This document shows, one piece after another, positions 17,820-25,754 of a DNA stretch of 44,597 bases. The position numbers and the translations under genes were made by a program. How positions within the stretch are numbered: position 1 is the stretch's first letter; every line of letters begins with the position of its first letter. The stretch comes from SAR202 cluster bacterium Io17-Chloro-G6. Its GTDB lineage: Bacteria > Chloroflexota > Dehalococcoidia > UBA3495. Location: NCBI GenBank assembly GCA_002816585.1, contig MUCT01000031.1, positions 1 to 44,597 of the forward strand. The letters are read 5' to 3'. Under the pieces are notes generated by a model. It saw only the letters and a list, made by a program, of their open reading frames with translations, made no database searches and had not been told where the DNA came from.

Positions 17820-17895
17820 TGGTGGCACCGACTGGGTTCGAACCAGTGACCTAGCGCTTATGAAGCGCCCGCTCTAACCACTGAGCTACGGTGCC
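17820..17895 (-). tRNA. tRNA with CAT anticodon (elongator Met or Ile2)
   Basis: The 76-base minus-strand gene folds fully. The acceptor stem GGCACCG/CGGTGCC is intact, and the D-arm contains GTGGTTAGA. The anticodon arm is GGCGC TTCATAA GCGCT with anticodon CAT, and the T-arm holds TTCGAAC. It ends in discriminator A and an encoded CCA (17820-17823). The D-arm and anticodon arm resemble bacterial tRNA-Ile2 (CAT, lysidine-modified) at least as much as elongator tRNA-Met, so the amino acid is not settled. It is not an initiator type because the first acceptor pair is matched. Confidence 0.95.
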
Positions 17896-18056
17896 ACCTT
17901 GGAACCACCCGGCCAGCCGCCAGGGCGCGCTCCGGACAGAGGCCGACCTCCACCCACCAGAGGGTGGATCGGACCTCAACCCTTCAATGTTAATGGCGGG
18001 CATTTGACAGTGTCAATTAGCGTGAGGGCCATTGGGTGGATTAGAATTGGCGGATA

Positions 18057-18488
18057 ATGACCGACTCTGAAGACCAGCCTTTTCATCCATCGCAGGAGGA
18101 GCACTCACGGGTATCGCCGGAGGAGCACTCGCGGGAGACGGCCGAGCGGCTGCGGGCGAAGGTTGCCCAGTTGGCAACACAGCTACGGCCATTTCCTCCT
18201 TTCTTGGGTATGAACACGCTCCAGGCGATCGAGTTGGAATTGCCGCCGGGGTCAGGGTTCCAGCCGCCGCCCGAGTTGGGGTGCGTGGTAGTGCTGCCCG
18301 ACGGGGAGATATCGGAACTTGACTTGAAGATGATCCCCGGGGCCTATGGGCCGGCGGACGTTGACCAGGTGGAGCAATTCATGGAGTTGGACCTACCGCA
18401 TGAACAGTACATCGCCTACGCCACGGTGGCGGTGCAATTGATGCAAGAAGAGATCAGGCGGAGGAGTGGTTCGACGGGCTCACCATGA
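18057..18488 (+). CDS. Hypothetical protein, 143 residues
   Basis: An acidic, Gln/Ser/Glu-rich N-terminus holds a short repeat (EEHSRVSPEEHSRE, from a duplicated GGAGGAGCACTC-type DNA motif). It is followed by a compact region with AIELELPPGSGFQPPPELGCVVVLPDGEISELDLKMI split over strands, and a C-terminal helix. No family is recognised. The ATG at 18057 has no clear ribosome-binding site. It stands between the tRNA and the convergent moaC gene. Confidence 0.5.
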   Translation: MTDSEDQPFHPSQEEHSRVSPEEHSRETAERLRAKVAQLATQLRPFPPFLGMNTLQAIELELPPGSGFQPPPELGCVVVLPDGEISELDLKMIPGAYGPADVDQVEQFMELDLPHEQYIAYATVAVQLMQEEIRRRSGSTGSP

Positions 18489-18546
18489 ACGGGCGGCTCG
18501 CCGCGTTTTCATAGAGCCTGGACCTTAAACTTGACCAGCCGCCCGC

Positions 18547-19050
18547 CTAGTCTTCCAGGTTGATATCTCCGCTGCGGCCACCCCTTTTCTGCACCAAGCG
18601 GACGGCCTCGATGCGCATCCCCCGGTCCACCGACTTGCACATGTCGTACAGGGTCAAGGCCGCCACAGAGACAGCAGTCAGGGCCTCCATCTCCACCCCG
18701 GTCCGGGCGGTGGTGCTGGCGGTGGCGGTTACGTTGATCCGGCTTTGCGATTCGTCCAGTTCCAGGTCCACGTCAACCCGGTCCAGGGGCAAGGGATGGC
18801 ATAGCGGAATCAGTTCCGAGGTCTTCTTGGCGCCCATGATGCCGGCCAACTGGGCGATGGTCAGAACGTCGCCCTTCTTCATGAGCCCCTCTTTGATCAG
18901 CCGCGCAGTCTCCGGCTGGATGGACACATAACCTCGGGCCACGGCCTCGCGGCTGGTCACGTTTTTGTCGCCCACGTCAACCATCTTGGCCCGGCCCTGC
19001 TCGTCCAGGTGGGTCAGATGAAGGTCCGGGTTGTTGTCGGTGGTGGACAT
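18547..19050 (-). CDS. moaC: Cyclic pyranopterin monophosphate synthase accessory protein MoaC
   Basis: This 167-residue MoaC is of normal length. Recognisable segments are [18 protein letters not shown], the catalytic-site stretch [41 protein letters not shown] (given here in two halves) and the terminal KRGGRSGD. MoaC converts the cyclic GTP product of MoaA into cyclic pyranopterin monophosphate, the first committed step of molybdopterin synthesis. It is on the same strand as moaA (20777-21808), but rnhA and a restriction-type nuclease gene lie between them. No moaD, moaE or molybdoenzyme gene is in the window. Confidence 0.95.
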   Translation of the reverse strand: MSTTDNNPDLHLTHLDEQGRAKMVDVGDKNVTSREAVARGYVSIQPETARLIKEGLMKKGDVLTIAQLAGIMGAKKTSELIPLCHPLPLDRVDVDLELDESQSRINVTATASTTARTGVEMEALTAVSVAALTLYDMCKSVDRGMRIEAVRLVQKRGGRSGDINLED

Positions 19051-19077
19051 TAGGTTTCGATGCTCCTCGGCCGCCGT

Positions 19078-19479
19078 TTATTTTGCCGTGCCGGCCTCTT
19101 TGGTCGCCGCTGCGTCAGCAAGTTCGTTGCCGGGGTCTCCGTTGTGGCCGCGCACCCAGCGCCAGGAGATGCTGCGGTTTTTGACCAGCCGGTCAAGTTG
19201 CTCCCAGAGATCGTGGTTGGCCTTTCGCTTCCATCCTTTGGTCATCGTGTTGATCACGTAGGTGCTGTCAGAGCTGATCAACACCTTGGCCGAAGGGTCC
19301 ACGGCCTCCAATCCCTTGATGACGGCGGTCATCTCCATGCGGTTATTAGTGGTCTTGGGCTCGGCCCCCGAGATTATCTTCTGATTCCCATTTTCCTGAA
19401 TGACCGCGCCCCAGCCGCCCCGGCCAGGATTCCCCTTGCAGGCGCCGTCGGTGTGGATGACGATGTCGTTGGTTGGCAT
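19078..19479 (-). CDS. rnhA: Ribonuclease HI
   Basis: This 133-residue type 1 RNase H degrades the RNA strand of RNA-DNA hybrids. The acidic active site is complete: D11 in HTDGACKGNPG, the glutamate in NNRMEMTAV, the aspartate in LISSDSTYV and the final aspartate in NELADAAA; the RGHNGDPGNE histidine loop is also present. ATG 19479 gives the normal N-terminus; a TTG four codons upstream is possible. It lies 27 bases upstream of moaC on the minus strand. Confidence 0.95.
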   Translation of the reverse strand: MPTNDIVIHTDGACKGNPGRGGWGAVIQENGNQKIISGAEPKTTNNRMEMTAVIKGLEAVDPSAKVLISSDSTYVINTMTKGWKRKANHDLWEQLDRLVKNRSISWRWVRGHNGDPGNELADAAATKEAGTAK

Positions 19480-19534
19480 CAAATCTATCAACTCTCAGCT
19501 AACAGCGGTCAGCAATTAGTGGCCAATTCCGCGG

Positions 19535-20641
19535 TTACTCAGAAGTTGCAGGGGTGTCTCCCAGGTCATAACTGCTGGCAATAGTTTTCAAGCGGTTTGA
19601 GTATTGATATATATCATCCAGGGTCTCGATGAGAATTCGCTCCTCTCGTTTCTCTTGGTCGAAGAGGCCCAAATACTTTTGAGTGCGATTGAACCACAGA
19701 CGGCATATGGGTTTCCGGTTATTGTCGTCCAGTATCACCCCACAGTAACTTTTCATGTCCCGTATGAAAACGCGTTTCAGGTCTACCGCCCCGTGAAGCA
19801 GGCTTTTAACAATGTAAAAACCCTGTAGCTCGTCTTCAGTCGTCACGATCTCATCGCGAACGGGTGTCTCTAGTATTTCCTTTTCAACAGTTGACTGGGC
19901 AGGACTTAGAACACCGGCACTCTCGTCATCGGAAATCATTGCAGACTTGAGCCTGTCATTCACACGGTCGTTCACGAACTCATTGAATGCCGAGCGGGTA
20001 TATTTGGCGAAACGCTCTCTTACCGGTTTTGTTAGCGTACCAGAGTAAATCTGAGAAGCGAACATCCGCACAAATTGGTCAGTGGGCTCCCTAAGGTGTT
20101 GGGTAAGAATCCGTTTGATTTCCTTCGTATATTTTAATTCGATTGCGGCCTGAACCGTGCTCTCAAGATCAAATGAAGGTTTGGTAAACCGCGTTAGCTC
20201 TTCAAGATCAGAGTCTTTTAATTCCAGCATGTTGATCTCTAGAAACGGTCGATGGTCCATCTTGTGGCGGTCATCAAGATCAGAATGAAACTGATAAACG
20301 ACACCATTGGTCAGCAAGCCGAATCTAGCTTGGGTGGCCGCGAAGTACATAAAAAGCTGGGCGGCGTGTTCCCGGTCCAAATTTACGGTTGCCGCCTTAC
20401 ACTCAATGAGCATAATTGGTTTTCCGTCCTTAAGGACGGCGTAATCAACCTTGTCCGCTTTTCTTGGACCAAAATCAGCATTAAATTCAGGCACAATTTC
20501 CCGGGGGTCCTCTGTGTCGTAACCCAAAGCCCGGACGAACGGCATGATTAACGCAGTCTTGGTGGCTTCTTCGGTATGGATATGTTCGACAAGGTCAGGG
20601 ATACGTAAGGCGAGAGCCTTTATCTCGTCAATGAAATCCAT
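19535..20641 (-). CDS. Orphan type I restriction-type (HsdR N-terminal domain) nuclease
   Basis: This 368-residue protein has a PD-(D/E)xK nuclease core: D66 in KVDYAVLKDG and the E80-C-K82 pair in IMLIECKAATVNLD. A typical QLFMYFAATQARFGLLTNG helix-strand follows. This is the HsdR N-terminal-like domain found without helicase in many bacteria. The remaining about 230 residues hold a helical middle part and a C-terminal mixed domain. No HsdM, HsdS or helicase gene is nearby. The gene is clearly AT-richer than its neighbours (two 60-base samples give 43% and 38% G+C against 65% in moaA), a sign of horizontal acquisition. It may be an anti-phage or DNA-processing nuclease; this is not shown. 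Confidence 0.75.
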   Translation of the reverse strand: MDFIDEIKALALRIPDLVEHIHTEEATKTALIMPFVRALGYDTEDPREIVPEFNADFGPRKADKVDYAVLKDGKPIMLIECKAATVNLDREHAAQLFMYFAATQARFGLLTNGVVYQFHSDLDDRHKMDHRPFLEINMLELKDSDLEELTRFTKPSFDLESTVQAAIELKYTKEIKRILTQHLREPTDQFVRMFASQIYSGTLTKPVRERFAKYTRSAFNEFVNDRVNDRLKSAMISDDESAGVLSPAQSTVEKEILETPVRDEIVTTEDELQGFYIVKSLLHGAVDLKRVFIRDMKSYCGVILDDNNRKPICRLWFNRTQKYLGLFDQEKREERILIETLDDIYQYSNRLKTIASSYDLGDTPATSE

Positions 20642-20756
20642 TTAGTTTATTACCTCTGCACATATATCTAACCATAAACTAGAGGGATTATGACGCAATC
20701 TTGCCAAATATTCCATGGTCTACGACTGTAAGCTACCAGCTTCCCTGACAGCTGAT

Positions 20757-20774
20757 AGCCGGTAGCTACCGGCT
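20757..20774. repeat. 18-base perfect palindrome downstream of moaA
   Basis: AGCCGGTAGCTACCGGCT is its own reverse complement and ends three bases before the moaA stop. Short AGCTGATAGCC-like motifs surround it. It could be an operator, a transcript-end hairpin or a repeat remnant. Confidence 0.5.
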
Positions 20775-20776
20775 CC

Positions 20777-21808
20777 CTACCCACCTATCTGGTACATCTC
20801 GATCTTTCTTGGCGAGGACTGATCGTTGGGTGACGCGGCCCGTTCCTCCGAGTACCGGTCTGAACGTACAGTCCAGATTCCGGTGATCAAATCCCGAAGT
20901 TCGTCATCGGCCGCCCCGGCACGCATCGGGTCCATCAGGCTCACGCCCTCCCCGGCGAAAAGGCAGGTGAATATCTTGCCGTTGGTGGAAAGCCGCACCC
21001 TGGTGCAGTCGCCGCAGAATGGCTTGGTCACCGAGGCGATGACTCCGATCTCGCCGCTGCCGTCCTTGTAACGGTATCTTCTGGCCACCTCGCCGTGATA
21101 GTTGCTTGCCACGGGTTCTAGGGGCATTTCGGCGTCGATCTTCGCGATGATCTCGTCGGCGGGAACGACGTGCTCCGACCGCCAACCGTTGCGGTTTCCC
21201 ACGTCCATGTACTCGATGTACCGGACGATGTGGCCGGTGCCCTTGAAGTGGCGGGCTAGGTCGACGATGGTGTGGTCGTTAACGCCTTTCTGCACCACGC
21301 AGTTGATCTTGACCGGCGAGAGGCCGACGTCGGCGGCGATATCAATAGCTTCAAGCACCCGCTGAGTGGTGAACCCCCGGCCGTTCATAGCCTTGAATAC
21401 GTCATCATCCAGGCTGTCTAAACTGACGGTGATGCGGTCCAGTCCGGCGTCCTTCAGAGGCTGGGCGAATTGGCCCAGCAGATAGCCGTTGGTGGTTAGG
21501 GTCAAGTCTTCGATCCCGTCGGTGGCAGTCAACATGCTAAGTAATTTTGGTAGCTCGGTGCGCAGCAGGGGCTCACCACCGGTGATGCGCAGCTTCACGA
21601 TGCCCAGCTCGGCGAAGATACCCACCAGCCGAGTCAATTCCTCGAAGGTGAGGATGTCGGCCCTAGGCAGGAACTCGTAGGCCTCGCCGTAGATCTCGGC
21701 GGGCATGCAATACGGGCACCGGAAGTTACACCGGTCGGTAACGGAGATTCGCAGGTCCCGCATGGGCCTGCCGAATTTATCAGTAAGCATCTTCGTGCTA
21801 TCAGCCAT
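20777..21808 (-). CDS. moaA: GTP 3',8-cyclase MoaA
   Basis: This 343-residue radical SAM enzyme carries out the first step of molybdenum cofactor synthesis. It has the N-terminal radical-SAM cluster motif CNFRCPYC (Cx3Cx2C), the glycine-rich RITGGEPLLR segment for SAM, and the second, C-terminal cluster motif KPFCGDCTRVRLS...TCLF that binds GTP. The C-terminus ends in the conserved GG tail. Its ATG at 21808 overlaps the rdgB stop by 8 bases, indicating translational coupling. The early part is DKFGRPMRDLRISVTDRC, as expected. It is separated from moaC by two unrelated genes. Confidence 0.95.
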   Translation of the reverse strand: MADSTKMLTDKFGRPMRDLRISVTDRCNFRCPYCMPAEIYGEAYEFLPRADILTFEELTRLVGIFAELGIVKLRITGGEPLLRTELPKLLSMLTATDGIEDLTLTTNGYLLGQFAQPLKDAGLDRITVSLDSLDDDVFKAMNGRGFTTQRVLEAIDIAADVGLSPVKINCVVQKGVNDHTIVDLARHFKGTGHIVRYIEYMDVGNRNGWRSEHVVPADEIIAKIDAEMPLEPVASNYHGEVARRYRYKDGSGEIGVIASVTKPFCGDCTRVRLSTNGKIFTCLFAGEGVSLMDPMRAGAADDELRDLITGIWTVRSDRYSEERAASPNDQSSPRKIEMYQIGG

Positions 21809-22532
21809 CAGTAGTCAGCTTTTTCAGGATTTTAATTGCCTTCCGGGCGGCGTGGGCGCGGTGGCTGATCGTATTTTTTTCGTCCAGCGAAAGCTGGGCG
21901 ATGGTTTTTCCGTATGAGGGAAGATAGAACACCGGGTCGTATCCGAAGCCATCATCCCCCTGAGGCCTATATTGTATCATTCCGGCCACGGACCCTTCGG
22001 TCTGCGCGAGCAGGGTGGCGTTATGAGAAAGGGCTGGCGCAGAGGCGGGGAAATCCCCCTCCCGTCCCCCTTTAAGAAAGGGGGAGGCTGGTTCCCCCCT
22101 TTCGTAAAGGGGGGTTAGGGCGGATTTCTCCGGCTTCACAATAGCAATCTCACAACGAAACCGGGCTGTGCGCTCATCCCACGGCACGTTCGCCAGGTTC
22201 TTCAGCAGCAGCGCGACCCGGTCATGATCGCTGGTGCAGTAATCGCCACCGTAGCGGGCCGACCTGACCCCAGGCTCGCCGGAGAGAGCGTCCACCTCCA
22301 GTCCTGAGTCGTCGGCCAGGGTCAGCACCCCGGAGATGGCCGCGTACTCCGATGCCTTGAGCCAGGCATTCTCCTCAAATGTTTCGCCCGTTTCGTCGAC
22401 TTCATGGGTGATGCCCAAACCCCGGAGCGAGACAAGCTCGAATGGGATACCCCGCAGCAAGCTGACGTATTCCCGCATCTTGCCGGGGTTGCCTGTGGCG
22501 ATGAGCAAGCGGGTCGGCCGGGAACTGGCCAT
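21801..22532 (-). CDS. rdgB: RdgB/HAM1-type (d)ITP/XTP pyrophosphatase with an in-frame repeat insertion
   Basis: This 243-residue protein hydrolyses non-canonical purine nucleoside triphosphates. It shows IATGNPGKMREY, FEENAWLKASEYA, the DDSGLEVDALSGEPGVRSAR substrate site (two halves), RTARFRCEIA, the FGYDPVF strand and ISHRAHA near the end. About 30 residues (roughly 136-166, SALTPLYERG...FLKGGREGDF) have no counterpart in the normal 195-200-residue family. They are encoded by a palindromic repeat element (22050-22130), placed in the loop after the strand FRCEIAIVKP. Start ATG 22532 lies one base after the stop of the CoA-transferase; the frame is open further upstream, but that would overlap the neighbour. 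Confidence 0.9.
   Translation of the reverse strand: MASSRPTRLLIATGNPGKMREYVSLLRGIPFELVSLRGLGITHEVDETGETFEENAWLKASEYAAISGVLTLADDSGLEVDALSGEPGVRSARYGGDYCTSDHDRVALLLKNLANVPWDERTARFRCEIAIVKPEKSALTPLYERGEPASPFLKGGREGDFPASAPALSHNATLLAQTEGSVAGMIQYRPQGDDGFGYDPVFYLPSYGKTIAQLSLDEKNTISHRAHAARKAIKILKKLTTDG
22050..22130. repeat. MITE-like palindromic element, copy 1, inside rdgB
   Basis: The element runs from GAAATCCCCC to GGATTTC with two internal palindromes of the form CCCCCTTT-N-AAAGGGGG. It is about 80 bases long and keeps the rdgB frame open. It shares ends and core with the copies at 23851 and 25606. Confidence 0.85.
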
Positions 22533-22533
22533 C

Positions 22534-23769
22534 CTACACCGTCCCCTGATTCGCCAACTCCGCCAGTTCTCCCTCATCCAACCCCAGCCATTCCCCGTAG
22601 ATCTTCTGGTTGTGCTCGCCAACCGTCGGGCCGGCGTGTTCCACGGCCCCTGGGGTTTCGCTGAACTTGGGGACCACTCCCAGCATTTTGGTCTTACCCA
22701 GTTCCGGGTCCTCGATGTCGATGATGTCCTCCCGGGCGAGATAGTGGGGGTCTGCCATGATTTGCGCCGCGTCGTAGACCGGCCCCACCACGCCTCCGGC
22801 GGGGATCAGTTGGTCCATGGTCTCCTTCAGGTCCCGCTGGCCCAGCCACCCTTGCAACTCGTCGTTAAGGGCGTCGCGGTTCTCCAGCCGGGCGGCGTTG
22901 TCCTTGAACTCGGGCCGATCGATGAGGTGCGGCATACCCATGGCCTTGGCCAAGCCCTCGAAGGTGCTCTGGGAGGTTGCGGACAGGCCCAGCCAGCGGT
23001 CGTCGGAGGTCTTGTAAAGGCTGCGTGGCGCGGCGTCGGGGAAATCGTTTCCCACCCTTTCGCGGTTGATGCCCAGCATGTCGAACATGGTGATGTGGGG
23101 GATGCAGAGCCGGAATAACGGCTCAAAAAGGCTCACGTCCACCACCTGGCCCTTGGCGCCAGGATTGCTAGACGCGTCACTCTGCACGTCCCTATGATAG
23201 AGGGCCATCATGCCGGCCATGGCCCCGAACACCCCCGCGATCTCGTCGGCCAAGGGCACCGGAGGCAGCACGGGGGAAGTGTCCTGGAACCCAGTCATGC
23301 TTACGTAGCCGCTCATACACTCGGCAATTGTGCCGAATCCGGGGCGGTCCTTGTAAGGGCCGGACTGGCCGAAGCCCGAGTAACGCAGCATGACCAGCTT
23401 GGGGTTCACTATTTGAAGGTCGTCCGGCCCCAGCCCCCACCGCTCCATGGCGCCGGGCCGGAATCCCTCGATTAGCACATCGGCCTGGGCCGCCAGTCTC
23501 TTGAGGATATCCTGGCCTTTGGGTGTGCCCAGGTTCAGTGTGATGGACTTCTTGTTGCGGGAGTGGACCTTCCACCACAGCGAGACCCCGTTGGCGAAGG
23601 GTCCCCAGTTGCGGAGCGGGTCTCCCGAGCCCGGCCGCTCCACCTTGACCACCTCGGCCCCGAAGTCGGCCAAGAGGCTGCTGGCGGTCCCCCCGGCAAC
23701 GATGATAGAAAGGTCCAGGACTTTCAAGCCGGTAAGTGGCCCTTGGGCTGTGGTCAAATCTACCCCCAT
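22534..23769 (-). CDS. Class III (CaiB/BaiF) CoA-transferase
   Basis: This 411-residue CoA-transferase moves CoA between carboxylic acids. Evident segments are LTGLKVLDLSIIVAGG, SLLADFGAEVVKVERPG, the KKSITLNL strand, DVLIEGFRPGAMERWGLG and the SGFGQSGPYKDRPGFG turn leading to AECMSGY. The catalytic aspartate of formyl-CoA transferase normally lies in the RPG-(Y/F)-D position; here that residue is glycine, as in some family members of unknown substrate. ATG is not available at 23769, which is probably a TTG or GTG start; MGVDL is the assumed N-terminus. It ends one base before rdgB, so caiB-like, rdgB and moaA form a coupled minus-strand unit. Confidence 0.85.
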   Translation of the reverse strand: MGVDLTTAQGPLTGLKVLDLSIIVAGGTASSLLADFGAEVVKVERPGSGDPLRNWGPFANGVSLWWKVHSRNKKSITLNLGTPKGQDILKRLAAQADVLIEGFRPGAMERWGLGPDDLQIVNPKLVMLRYSGFGQSGPYKDRPGFGTIAECMSGYVSMTGFQDTSPVLPPVPLADEIAGVFGAMAGMMALYHRDVQSDASSNPGAKGQVVDVSLFEPLFRLCIPHITMFDMLGINRERVGNDFPDAAPRSLYKTSDDRWLGLSATSQSTFEGLAKAMGMPHLIDRPEFKDNAARLENRDALNDELQGWLGQRDLKETMDQLIPAGGVVGPVYDAAQIMADPHYLAREDIIDIEDPELGKTKMLGVVPKFSETPGAVEHAGPTVGEHNQKIYGEWLGLDEGELAELANQGTV

Positions 23770-23850
23770 GCCGGTTCGTGTGTCCGAGCTTTGAATTCAG
23801 ATCCATACTACCAGGCAGCCAAGGGCGGGAAAAGGCGGCGCTGAACTGCC

Positions 23851-23926
23851 GAAATCCCCCTAACCCCCTTTACGAAAGGGGGAAACAGCCTCCCCCTTTC
23901 GTAAAGGGGGACGGGAGGGGGATTTT
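23851..23926. repeat. MITE-like palindromic element, copy 2, upstream of nuoA
   Basis: GAAATCCCCC at 23851 and GGGGGATTTT at the right end flank two CCCCCTTT-CG-AAAGGGGG palindromes. About 75 bases, placed between the divergent CoA-transferase and nuoA genes, before the nuo promoter candidate. Confidence 0.85.
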
Positions 23927-23974
23927 GGAGGCAGACCTGCCCATTCTTGCCTGTAAAGGCCTGGGCCTCTCTGC

Positions 23975-23980
23975 TATAAT
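23975..23980 (+). promoter_or_regulatory. Candidate -10 box for the nuo operon
   Basis: A perfect TATAAT lies 72 bases before the nuoA start. TTGCCT at 23947 is a possible -35, but with a 22-base spacer it is unconvincing. It is the only strong promoter-like element ahead of the 11-kb operon. Confidence 0.45.
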
Positions 23981-24052
23981 CTGGGACGATTCCGGGGCCA
24001 GTCTCCGGCGGCTCCGTTCGCCCAGAAATAACACCGGAGTAAACATAAGTCT

Positions 24053-24436
24053 ATGATAGACGACTACTTCCGGCAATACGGGCTCATCGCTATCTTCATG
24101 GTGATCGCCATCGGCGTCCCTATCAGCATGCTGATGATGTCGTGGATGGCGGGCCGTATCGGGCTGCGCCCCAACAACCCCACGGCAGTTAAGTCCGATA
24201 CCTACGAGTGTGGGATGGAGCCCATCGGCGGAAGGTGGGAATTGTTTAATTTCCGCTATTACATGTTCGCCATCCTATTTGTAATCTTCGATGTCGAGGT
24301 CGTGTTCCTCTATCCATGGGCAGCCAAATTCCAGCAATTGGAGTTGTTTGCTCTGATCGAGATGGCGGTGTTCGTCGGAATCCTGGTTGTGGGCCTGGCC
24401 TACGCCTGGCGCAAGAACGACCTGGATTGGGGTTAG
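24053..24436 (+). CDS. nuoA: NADH-quinone oxidoreductase subunit A (complex I)
   Basis: This 127-residue membrane subunit has three transmembrane helices (about 10-32, 66-86, 95-117). The family signatures [13 protein letters not shown] and [20 protein letters not shown] are present, including the conserved cysteine loop near the quinone chamber and the acidic residues in helix 2. It is the first gene of the operon; the ATG at 24053 is preceded by CCGGAG at a long 12-base spacing. nuoB follows after 9 bases. Confidence 0.95.
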   Translation: MIDDYFRQYGLIAIFMVIAIGVPISMLMMSWMAGRIGLRPNNPTAVKSDTYECGMEPIGGRWELFNFRYYMFAILFVIFDVEVVFLYPWAAKFQQLELFALIEMAVFVGILVVGLAYAWRKNDLDWG

Positions 24437-24445
24437 GCAAGCCCG

Positions 24446-25099
24446 ATGTCAATCGATATCCCAAACGAGGAAGGACCCCTCCGGTCGCGGACCTGGGAGT
24501 TGGACCGGCATGAAGGTTCATTGGTCCAGGAGTTGAAAAACGCGTCCATCGAACCCCTGGCTGAACCCACCATAGCGGTTCCCGACGACCTGAAGCATAA
24601 TTTGATGATCACTTCCGTGGATGCCCTGGTCAATTGGAGCCGTAAATCGGCCCTTTGGCCGGTGACCTTTGGGCTGGCTTGCTGCGCGTTCGAGATGATT
24701 GCCAGCGCCATGGGCCGCTTCGACATCGCCCGCTTTGGAATGGAGGTCTTTCGGGCCTCGCCCCGGCAGGCCGACCTGATGATTGTGGCCGGCACGGTCA
24801 CCTGGAAGATGTCTCCGGCCATCAAACGCATCTATGATCAGATGGCCGAGCCTAAATGGGTGATCTCCATGGGCGTCTGCGCCACCAGCGGCGGTCCCTA
24901 CTACGGCTCCTATAGCGTGGTTCCCGGCGTAGACCACATTATCCCCGTTGATGTCTATGTCCCTGGTTGTCCGCCGCGGCCCGACGCTCTGCTCTACGGC
25001 ATTATGGAGCTCCACGAAAAGATAAAGAAGTACCACAACCTGCCCGGCGGCCTCAACATGTCCCCGTTCGGACGGGGCTCCAAACCGGAGAACCCCTAA
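24446..25099 (+). CDS. nuoB: NADH-quinone oxidoreductase subunit B, carrying cluster N2
   Basis: This 217-residue peripheral-arm subunit binds the terminal [4Fe-4S] cluster N2 next to the quinone site. All four ligand cysteines are visible: tandem C79-C80 ([10 protein letters not shown]), C145 ([10 protein letters not shown]) and C175 ([10 protein letters not shown]). The roughly 50-residue N-terminal extension before the conserved core is longer than in many homologues and contains no recognised motif. The stop abuts the nuoC ATG with no spacer. Confidence 0.95.
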   Translation: MSIDIPNEEGPLRSRTWELDRHEGSLVQELKNASIEPLAEPTIAVPDDLKHNLMITSVDALVNWSRKSALWPVTFGLACCAFEMIASAMGRFDIARFGMEVFRASPRQADLMIVAGTVTWKMSPAIKRIYDQMAEPKWVISMGVCATSGGPYYGSYSVVPGVDHIIPVDVYVPGCPPRPDALLYGIMELHEKIKKYHNLPGGLNMSPFGRGSKPENP

Positions 25100-25558
25100 A
25101 TGGCCGTTCAATATCTGAGCGGCGAAGATCTGGCGGAGAGAGTAGGCGCCGGTGTCCCCAACTCACTAAGCTCTGGTTCGGTGAAATCGTCTGCTGACAG
25201 AGCCCTTTGGGTCAAAGCCCCTAGGGTGGCCGATGTAGCCGGGTTCTTGAAATCGGATGAAGGGTTGAACTTCAATTTCCTGAATTCCGTATCCGCTGTG
25301 GATTATATCGACCACTTCGAGATCGTTTACCACCTGACCTCGCTCAGCAAACAGCACACGGCCATCGTGAAAACCCGCCTGAACGGCCGAGACGACCTGT
25401 CCTTGCCCTCGGTTTACCACCTTTGGCGGGGGGCCGATTTCCAGGAGCGCGAGATCTGGGACCTGATGGGTATCCGCTTTGAAGGACACCCCAATATGAA
25501 AAGAATCATGCTCTGGGAAGGCTTTGAAGGCCACCCACTGCGGAAGGACTATTTGTAG
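25100..25558 (+). CDS. nuoC: NADH-quinone oxidoreductase subunit C (30-kDa subunit)
   Basis: This 152-residue subunit ends in the family signature: QEREIWDLMGIRFEGHP, then RIMLWEGFEGHPLRKDYL. It is a separate protein, not fused to NuoD as in enterobacteria. It supports the peripheral arm and carries no cofactor. It starts directly after nuoB. A MITE-like element and nearly 200 bases separate it from nuoD, the longest gap in the operon. Confidence 0.95.
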   Translation: MAVQYLSGEDLAERVGAGVPNSLSSGSVKSSADRALWVKAPRVADVAGFLKSDEGLNFNFLNSVSAVDYIDHFEIVYHLTSLSKQHTAIVKTRLNGRDDLSLPSVYHLWRGADFQEREIWDLMGIRFEGHPNMKRIMLWEGFEGHPLRKDYL

Positions 25559-25605
25559 TGGCGGTTGACGTGGTGTTCGTTGGCGGCTGGGATTGCTGTG
25601 GGACC

Positions 25606-25710
25606 GAAATCCCCCCAACCCCCCTTTACGAAAGGGGGGCTTTTAGCCTTTTAGAGAGTGGTGACCAAGTGTCCCCCCTTTGCAAAGGGGGGATTAAGGG
25701 GGGATTTCCG
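25606..25710. repeat. MITE-like palindromic element, copy 3, between nuoC and nuoD
   Basis: The longest copy, about 105 bases, starts GAAATCCCCCC and ends GGGGGGATTTC. It holds CCCCCCTTTACGAAAGGGGGG and CCCCCCTTTGCAAAGGGGGG with about 36 bases between them. It sits within the transcribed nuo operon and would form strong RNA hairpins there. Confidence 0.85.
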
Positions 25711-25754
25711 GCCTTGGCCTCGACCTCAGTCCTCGGAGCAGGCGCTTAACCCTT

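Noticed and set aside
19487..21826. Scattered AGCTGATAGCC/TCAGCTATCAGCC-like motifs between genes as a CRISPR or regular repeat array
   Set aside because: The copies are short, irregularly spaced, imperfect and partly inside coding sequence; no constant repeat with unique spacers exists here or elsewhere in the window.
22336..23118. A 260-codon plus-strand frame across rdgB and the CoA-transferase
   Set aside because: It spans two well-supported minus-strand genes and their junction, and has no recognised domain.
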